From contig CAZENQ010000038.1 in NCBI GenBank assembly GCA_964513655.1, positions 1 through 31,145 on the forward strand: DNA of 31,145 nucleotides. Reading direction: 5' to 3'. This DNA comes from G020350405 sp964513655 (lineage in GTDB: Bacteria > Planctomycetota > Phycisphaerae > Sedimentisphaerales > Anaerobacaceae). Shown piece by piece: positions 26,405 to 31,145 of this stretch; position 1 is the first letter of the stretch, and each line of letters opens with the position of its first letter. A program made the position numbers and the translations under genes. The notes under the pieces were generated by a model, which made no database searches, had not been told where the DNA came from, and saw nothing but the letters and a program-made list of their open reading frames with translations.

Positions 26405-26597
26405 TTTTGTCGTCCTTCGCTTTCTTGTCTTTTCGTTTTTTACTAAAGTCATAAAACAACCACACTATCGCAATGACCATACATATGGTCCATAAAACAA
26501 ACACTAATATAGGAGTATTTTTTTCTTTTGTTTGAACCCAACCAAATACAATCATCAATATCCCAAAAAATAAATACAATAAATGTTGCCACTTCAT
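26394..26597 (-). CDS. Small two-helix membrane protein
   Basis: A 67-residue product with two hydrophobic segments, about residues 5-21 and 29-48, and a very basic and acidic C-terminal tail (KKRKDKKAKDDKSEK). I do not recognise a family. It lies between the nitrilase gene (17-nt gap) and argJ (11-nt overlap), in the same strand and spacing pattern as an operon, which supports its being real. No good ribosome-binding site is seen; GAGCTCCG is about 6 nt upstream. Its tail is low complexity, so it may simply be a membrane anchor or stabiliser. Confidence that it is expressed is moderate. Confidence 0.6.
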   Translation of the reverse strand: MKWQHLLYLFFGILMIVFGWVQTKEKNTPILVFVLWTICMVIAIVWLFYDFSKKRKDKKAKDDKSEK

Positions 26598-26614
26598 GAT
26601 TAACGGAGCTCTCT

Positions 26615-27466
26615 CTAAAGACTCTTTATATTTCCCGACCGTGGGTCATTAATGTTTTTCGGCCCGTTGCTAAGCGCGCCCTTTACGGCCATATCTCTGA
26701 AGTCGGTCATTGGGTCGTAGAATCTCTTATTCAGGTTGACTGTATTTACCATAATGCCGGCTCGATTCTGTCTTAGCTGACGGATGATTTTGCCGTCCGG
26801 CTGGATAAAGCATGATGGGTAAGGCGAATAATAGCCACTCGAATTCGCCATGCTAACCCAGAAATGGTTCGTAGCCGCCCGGCACTGCATCGTCTGTCGC
26901 ATAATATAAGTATGCACGCTTGGGCCTTTCTGCCGGGCGTTGTAAAACGACTGGAAGATGCAATCGACCTTCTGTTTGTACAGTTGGCGATAAATCTCCG
27001 GAAATCTGTTATCAAAGCATATCAAAAGTGAGCACTTCACCTTATTGACAGTAAAGTAAACAAATCTATTGCCCGGTGTTAGACGTTTCAAATCGCCCCT
27101 GGTGCAGAACCTCTTGTCGTAGCGGTCAACAATCTTGCCCCGAGGATTTATCAGGTACAGACCGTTGTGCGGCTTGTTGGGCTCGGTCAAGCGGTGCGTA
27201 GAACCCAGAACCACCCACACACCAAGTTTTTTTGTAAGGGCCATAATCTTTTCAGTCTCTTCCCGAAGCAAGTCCCAGTTATAGCCATCAAAATTGGGAA
27301 AGTCGGTTCCCACATAGCCGCTGAGAGCGCATTCGGAAAAATGAACGATATCGACCTTGTGCTTTTTTGCCCTGTGCAAAAGCTTATGGATTTGCCGGGC
27401 GTTTCGCCCTATGGACCGCCCTACCGCAAACTGGCAGGTCGCAACTTTGAGTGTACCGGTGCTCAT
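26615..27466 (-). CDS. Nitrilase-superfamily (carbon-nitrogen hydrolase) enzyme
   Basis: The 283-residue protein has the Glu-Lys-Cys triad of the nitrilase superfamily: Glu45 in FSECALSGY, Lys118 in DKRF, and Cys150 in LICFDNRFPE. Such enzymes hydrolyse amides, carbamoyl groups or nitriles; the specificity cannot be read from these motifs. It starts at ATG 27466 with AGGAGGGG overlapping the argC stop, so it is translated with argC. Lying between argC and argJ, it may act on an arginine or polyamine intermediate, for example an N-carbamoyl compound, but that is inference. Confidence 0.92.
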   Translation of the reverse strand: MSTGTLKVATCQFAVGRSIGRNARQIHKLLHRAKKHKVDIVHFSECALSGYVGTDFPNFDGYNWDLLREETEKIMALTKKLGVWVVLGSTHRLTEPNKPHNGLYLINPRGKIVDRYDKRFCTRGDLKRLTPGNRFVYFTVNKVKCSLLICFDNRFPEIYRQLYKQKVDCIFQSFYNARQKGPSVHTYIMRQTMQCRAATNHFWVSMANSSGYYSPYPSCFIQPDGKIIRQLRQNRAGIMVNTVNLNKRFYDPMTDFRDMAVKGALSNGPKNINDPRSGNIKSL

Positions 27467-27474
27467 AACCCCTC

Positions 27475-28485
27475 CTAAGCAAGCCCCAGTGTCTCTTCAA
27501 GATCGAAGAGGATGTTCATATTCTGAATGGCCTGGCCTGATGCGCCCTTTACGAGATTGTCAATCGCCGAGAAAATCACGACCCTGCCTTTGACACAGGT
27601 TGGGAAGATATGGCAATAGTTTGTCCCGGCGACATCTTTTACCGCAGGGGCACCTTCGCATATCTGCACAAAGGGCTCAGCACCATAGAAGTCTCTATAC
27701 AGCTTCAATAGCTTTTCGATGCTTACCTTTGCCTTCGGCTGACAATAAACCGTCGATAGAATCCCTCTGTCGAATGACCCTGTGTGCGGCTGAAACAGTA
27801 TCTTCACGTCAGTACCTGCGATTTCACTTGCCACTTGTTCCATTTCCGGCATATGCCGGTGTGAGCCGATGCCGTAGGCGAAGATATTTTCATTCATATT
27901 GGGAAAATGAAACTTACTGGTCGGGTTTCTGCCCGCCCCGGACACGCCGGTTACGGCATTTACAATAATCGAGTCCGTTTGCACCAGTCCTTCTTTTAGC
28001 AGCGGCGCCATAGCCAGTATTGCCCCTGTGGGGTAACAGCCGGGGTTGGCGATAAGGTCAGCGCCTTTTATCTGTTCACGGAACAACTCCGGCAGGCCAT
28101 ATACCGCTTTTTTCAGATTAGCCGTATCTGTATGCTTTACCTCATAGAATTTCTCGTAAACGGAGGTATCCTTGAGCCGATAGTCCGCGCTAAAATCAAT
28201 GACCTTTAAGCCGGCATCCAGCAGTTTCGGCACGAATTCCATAGAAACCTTATGAGGCAGACAGCAAAGGGCCACGTCGGCTGTGCCCCTGAGCTTGTCA
28301 AAGTCCAACGGCTCCACCGGCAGACTGCATCGGCCCTTAAGCCGTGGAAAGACCTCATCCACCGGCCCGCATTCCTCCGGCAGCGCGCTCAAATAGACCA
28401 GCTCGGCCTGGCTGTGGCGCAGGATTATCTCTACTGACTCTGCGCCGGTATACCCGCTTGCTCCAATAATGGCAACGCGTATCAT
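27475..28485 (-). CDS. argC: N-acetyl-gamma-glutamyl-phosphate reductase
   Basis: ArgC reduces N-acetylglutamyl phosphate to the semialdehyde with NADPH, the third step of arginine synthesis. The 336-residue protein starts with the NADP-binding IIGASGYTGAESV and has the catalytic Cys150 in NPGCYPTG; the later segment HRHMPEMEQ also fits. The start ATG follows AAAGGAAC. The ATG is 133 nt downstream of the EamA gene. argB, the preceding enzyme, is not in the window. Confidence 0.96.
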   Translation of the reverse strand: MIRVAIIGASGYTGAESVEIILRHSQAELVYLSALPEECGPVDEVFPRLKGRCSLPVEPLDFDKLRGTADVALCCLPHKVSMEFVPKLLDAGLKVIDFSADYRLKDTSVYEKFYEVKHTDTANLKKAVYGLPELFREQIKGADLIANPGCYPTGAILAMAPLLKEGLVQTDSIIVNAVTGVSGAGRNPTSKFHFPNMNENIFAYGIGSHRHMPEMEQVASEIAGTDVKILFQPHTGSFDRGILSTVYCQPKAKVSIEKLLKLYRDFYGAEPFVQICEGAPAVKDVAGTNYCHIFPTCVKGRVVIFSAIDNLVKGASGQAIQNMNILFDLEETLGLA

Positions 28486-28618
28486 CGCACGTTCCTTTCT
28501 TTTCTGTTAGCCAACTTTTTCGTTTTGCCGGTTCGCAACGTTTTTGACATTGCCAATATATTACAGTCGCAGAGGCATAAATGCCACCACAATCACACGC
28601 CAAACACACAGGCGCAGT

Positions 28619-29491
28619 CTACCGGTCAAGTTTTCCGCGGCTCAGTATCACCACACAGGCGCCGATAACCAACACCGAACCCGACAAGCAGGACCAGGTC
28701 AAAGGTTCGCCAAATATTACCACGCCGGCTGCATAGCACAGCACGGTCTCGAGCATAAGCAACAACGAGCCGGTCTTGACCTGCAGGTATTTAAAGCCCT
28801 CAGTCATCAACAACTGACCGACACTTACAGTGGCACCGATGCCAAGCAGGATAAAGACACCATTTAGGCCGATGGTCCCCTCGCTGCTGAAGGCCGGGCC
28901 TACGACCAGCCACATCCCTACCGCACACTGGGAAAAGTAAATCGCCAGTGAGTTATCCGTATCGTGGAGCTTGCGTATCAGCACGACGGCTATCCCGGCA
29001 AGCATCGCTCCGAAGACCGCCAAGAGCTCGTATTTCCCAAAGACCAGCAATGAAAAGCCCTGCTGCCCTTCGTAGGCTATAAAGTAGATACCCACAATAG
29101 CTGTCAGAATGGCCCCAATATCCAACAGCCGCAGTCGTTCTTTCAGGAACACCGCACTGATAACACTTGCGAAGATCGGGTACGAGCTTATCAGGACCAT
29201 CCCTTTGCCCAGGCCCAGCCTGGTAATAGATAAAAGCGTGATAAAGACAGCTATTCCGCCGGCAAGACCACGCAAGAACAACAGCCTTTTGTTATTAAAG
29301 ACAAGCTTGACCCGCCCTGACATGACTGCGGTCGCAATGAGGCCCAACCCTACTATGACGAATCGAAAGAAAGCCAGCCTGTAGGCCCCGATGTATGAGC
29401 CGTATTTGACAAGAGAACCGGCAATACAGAAAAAGACGCTTGCCAGAAGTATCAAAGCGGCTCCCCTTGTTGTGTGTTGTGCTGTTGGCAT
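28619..29491 (-). CDS. EamA/DMT-family transporter
   Basis: The 290-residue protein is nearly all membrane helices, about ten, in the two-repeat layout of the drug/metabolite transporter (EamA) family. The first repeat shows YRLAFFRFV and a conserved Pro/Gly helix near VLISSYPIFASVISAVFLKERL; the second repeat shows the matching GSLLLMLETVLCYAAGVVIFGEPL. Family members export amino acids or other metabolites; the substrate is not readable. It sits between the rpsI terminator and argC; a role in arginine export would fit its position but is not shown. No promoter was identified. Confidence 0.9.
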   Translation of the reverse strand: MPTAQHTTRGAALILLASVFFCIAGSLVKYGSYIGAYRLAFFRFVIVGLGLIATAVMSGRVKLVFNNKRLLFLRGLAGGIAVFITLLSITRLGLGKGMVLISSYPIFASVISAVFLKERLRLLDIGAILTAIVGIYFIAYEGQQGFSLLVFGKYELLAVFGAMLAGIAVVLIRKLHDTDNSLAIYFSQCAVGMWLVVGPAFSSEGTIGLNGVFILLGIGATVSVGQLLMTEGFKYLQVKTGSLLLMLETVLCYAAGVVIFGEPLTWSCLSGSVLVIGACVVILSRGKLDR

Positions 29492-29510
29492 TGTAATTTA
29501 GACCTCTCAA

Positions 29511-29541
29511 AAAAAAACCACCGGAAATCCCAGTGGTTTTT
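29511..29541 (-). terminator. Intrinsic terminator of rplM-rpsI
   Basis: On the minus strand CCAC-tgggatttccg-GTGG is followed by at least nine T. It is about 30 nt after the rpsI stop and 20 nt before the EamA start. Confidence 0.8.
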
Positions 29542-29567
29542 AGCAATTCAAAAAAGTGATTTTTAAA

Positions 29568-30056
29568 TTATCGCTTCGAGAACTGGAATCTCCTTCGTGC
29601 GCCTCTTTGGCCGTATTTCTTCCTCTCGACCATTCTGCTGTCACGTGTAAGATAGCCGCCATCCCGCAGCGGCTGGAGATAATTCTCGTCATATTTTTTC
29701 AGTGCGCGGGCGATTCCCAAACGTGCAGCACCGGACTGGCCGGTGGTTCCGCCGCCGCGGACATTCACAAAGATATCAAATGATTTCTCGCATTCGACAG
29801 CCTTAAGCGGAGCTAAAACCGATTGTCTGTCCTGCTCCCTGGCGAAGTATTCGCTAAGCTGTTTTTTATTGACGAGCAATTTGCCCTCGCCGGGTTTAAT
29901 CCGGACACGCGCGACGGAGCTTTTTCTTCTGCCCGTGCCCCAGATGTAACCTCCCTTATCCGGCTCTGCCGCGGCCTTGCGCTGCGGCTTTGGCTGTGCC
30001 TGCTCGGCGCCGGCACCTGCGCTATCAGCATTATTATCAGTCTGGGCTTTTGCCAT
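29568..30056 (-). CDS. rpsI: 30S ribosomal protein S9, with N-terminal extension
   Basis: S9 lies in the 30S head, and its basic C-terminal tail reaches the P-site tRNA; the tail here ends RRRFQFSKR. The core (about residues 36-162) begins YIWGTGRRKSSVARV and is highly conserved. It has an extra 35-residue, Ala/Gln/Pro-rich and probably disordered N-terminus (residues 1-35) that E. coli S9 lacks. ATG 30056 starts it, 15 nt after rplM. Confidence 0.97.
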   Translation of the reverse strand: MAKAQTDNNADSAGAGAEQAQPKPQRKAAAEPDKGGYIWGTGRRKSSVARVRIKPGEGKLLVNKKQLSEYFAREQDRQSVLAPLKAVECEKSFDIFVNVRGGGTTGQSGAARLGIARALKKYDENYLQPLRDGGYLTRDSRMVERKKYGQRGARRRFQFSKR

Positions 30057-30071
30057 AATTTATTTTCTCTG

Positions 30072-30503
30072 TTAAAATAGTTCTATCTTTTCAGGTTTTT
30101 GGGCCTGGTGGCTGTGTTTCGTGCCACGATATACCTTCAGTTTTTTCAGCATTTTTTTGCCGAGCTTATTCTTCGGCAGCATTCTTCTTACGGCCAATTC
30201 AATTACTTTTTCCGGTTTTCTTGCCATCATATCGGCAAAGCTGACAAATTTATGTCCGCCGGGATAATGCGTGTAATAATCATATTCTTTGACCCGGGCC
30301 TTTTTGCCGGTGACCCTGATGTTTTCGGCATTTACCACAATCACATGGTCGCCGGTGTCCACGTGGGGTGTATATGTGGGCTTGTTTTTGCCCATCAAAA
30401 TAGGCGCGATCCTGGAGGCCATTCGGCCTAAAACGAGGCCGTCGGCATCAACAAGCAGCCATTTGCTCTCAAGCTGGCCCTTTTTTGCCATAAAGGTCTT
30501 CAT
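30072..30503 (-). CDS. rplM: 50S ribosomal protein L13
   Basis: L13 is an early-assembly protein of the 50S subunit. The 143-residue protein shows VLGRMASRIA, NAENIRVTGKK, YYTHYPGG and VRRMLPKNKLG, all family hallmarks. The start is ATG 30503, preceded by AGGAGCG; the frame is open ten codons further but this start is far better. The rplM-rpsI pairing is the common bacterial arrangement. Confidence 0.97.
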   Translation of the reverse strand: MKTFMAKKGQLESKWLLVDADGLVLGRMASRIAPILMGKNKPTYTPHVDTGDHVIVVNAENIRVTGKKARVKEYDYYTHYPGGHKFVSFADMMARKPEKVIELAVRRMLPKNKLGKKMLKKLKVYRGTKHSHQAQKPEKIELF

Positions 30504-30535
30504 AAACGCTCCTGTACACCACACAGAAAACATGC

Positions 30536-30563
30536 ATTTTAGCGAATTGGTTTATTTTGTCAA
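30536..30563 (-). promoter_or_regulatory. Strong promoter of rplM-rpsI
   Basis: A perfect TTGACA (30558-30563) and TAAAAT (30536-30541) on the minus strand are separated by 16 nt, about 33 nt upstream of the ATG. Confidence 0.65.
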
Positions 30564-30669
30564 ACTATTTTCGCGGGATAAAAAATTTAAGAATTTGGGC
30601 GCATTCGGTCAATGGGGTCGTGTCAGGCAGCGTTTGGGCGGCGCAGAGCAAGACCGGGGCAGGGTTAGA

Positions 30670-31083
30670 GATTGGGTTTGATTGGGTTTGTTTCGGCGGT
30701 GCTCGAAGGCGAGGTTAGCCTTCATACACCCTTGCTATGGCTTAGGTTATGAATCCGCCGGAGGCGGACAAGCCCTCCACACCGACGGCGGGCAAGATTG
30801 GTTTCGTTTTGGCGTGTCTGCCAGATTGTTCATTTTCGTAATTCCTGGTTAAGCCTAAGTTTATGTTCATTTTTTGCCCTTCGAAAATTGGTTTCGTTTG
30901 ACATTTTTTGGTTAGCGTCGCGCGTCCTTCGCTATGCGTTGTGCGTTTGGAAGCGCGCTTGAGATTGGGTTCGTTTTTTCGGTTGAGCGGAGATGAGCAG
31001 TTTCATAAGGCGTTGTTAACCCGGAGGTTACGTTCGTTTTGGCATCCATAAAATTGGGTTCGTTTGACATTTTTTGGTTAGCC
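30670..31083. repeat. Dispersed short repeats in a 580-nt non-coding stretch
   Basis: Within the gene-free end of the window (30564-31145) a short motif, ATTGG(T/G)TTCGTTT, recurs on the plus strand at 30797, 30887, 30964 and 31053, with shorter ATTGGGTTTG copies at 30671 and 30681. Two copies are extended and nearly identical over about 31 nt: 30887-30917 and 31053-31083, both running on into GACATTTTTTGGTTAGC. The spacing is irregular, so it is not a CRISPR array. Read on the minus strand the motif encodes the 'KTNPI' or 'NEPNF' words seen in many hypothetical proteins of Planctomycetota, which I take to be spurious translations of a dispersed repeat. No gene is evident in this stretch. Confidence 0.6.
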
Positions 31084-31145
31084 ACAAAGCTTTTTTTTTG
31101 CCACAGAGGCAAACTTTAGTTTGCATCGGATCAAAAATCAGGGCG

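Noticed and set aside
30797..31083. Possible CRISPR array
   Set aside because: Copies differ in length and sequence, spacing is irregular (about 75-90 nt), and no cas gene is near.
30912..31112. Minus-strand frame with NEPNF and EKTNPIS words
   Set aside because: It runs across the dispersed repeats and has no ribosome-binding site; such translations are artefacts of the repeat.

Overview
The window is ordinary bacterial chromosome of moderate GC with no insertion sequence, prophage or CRISPR array. The gene set suggests a member of the Planctomycetota, probably a Phycisphaerae/Sedimentisphaerales-type lineage. The reasons are a bacterial topoisomerase VI A subunit, a histone-H1-like lysine-only peptide, a membrane pyrophosphatase, an HAO-family octaheme cytochrome, and a terminal stretch of short repeats whose spurious translations read like 'KTNPI/NKPNF'. 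That lineage is an inference from gene content; no marker tree was run.

Layout. Positions 1-1080 hold a tRNA-Ala(GGC) and one unrecognised membrane-anchored protein, both on the minus strand. Positions 1300-6999 (plus) are a complete, tightly packed [NiFe]-hydrogenase maturation operon, hypF-hypC-hypD-hypE-hypA-hypB, with no hydrogenase structural gene in view. nadD (minus) abuts hypB end to end. Positions 7633-8713 are a long non-ORF region that hides a 36-residue Lys/Ala peptide gene with a strong ribosome-binding site, a perfect 14-bp terminator hairpin, and a multi-helix RNA candidate of about 200 nt just before the lysA promoter. lysA (plus) converges on accC-accB (minus).

Positions 12183-15733 (minus) are a respiratory cassette: an outer-membrane barrel protein, a NapC/NrfH-type tetraheme quinol dehydrogenase and an octaheme HAO-family enzyme. 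Together they could pass quinol electrons to a periplasmic nitrogen-oxide (or similar) reaction. Next come a PP2C/RsbU-type phosphatase, a YggS PLP protein and topoisomerase VI subunit A. The 466-nt gap upstream of top6A holds a stand-alone plus-strand RNA gene candidate with sigma70-like promoter and terminator, surrounded by minus-strand genes.

The right third is all minus strand. rplM-rpsI has a strong promoter and terminator. An EamA transporter is followed by argC, a nitrilase-family amidohydrolase, a two-helix small membrane protein and argJ. hppA is a single-gene unit with its own promoter and terminator, and rsfS-argS-yjbQ follows it. The last 600 nt are non-coding and repeat-rich.

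The most interesting items are the two unassigned RNA candidates, the HAO/NapC/porin cassette, the poly-lysine peptide gene, the top6A gene without a visible top6B partner, and the nitrilase plus small membrane protein inside the arginine cluster. I found no clear multi-gene system that is wholly undescribed.
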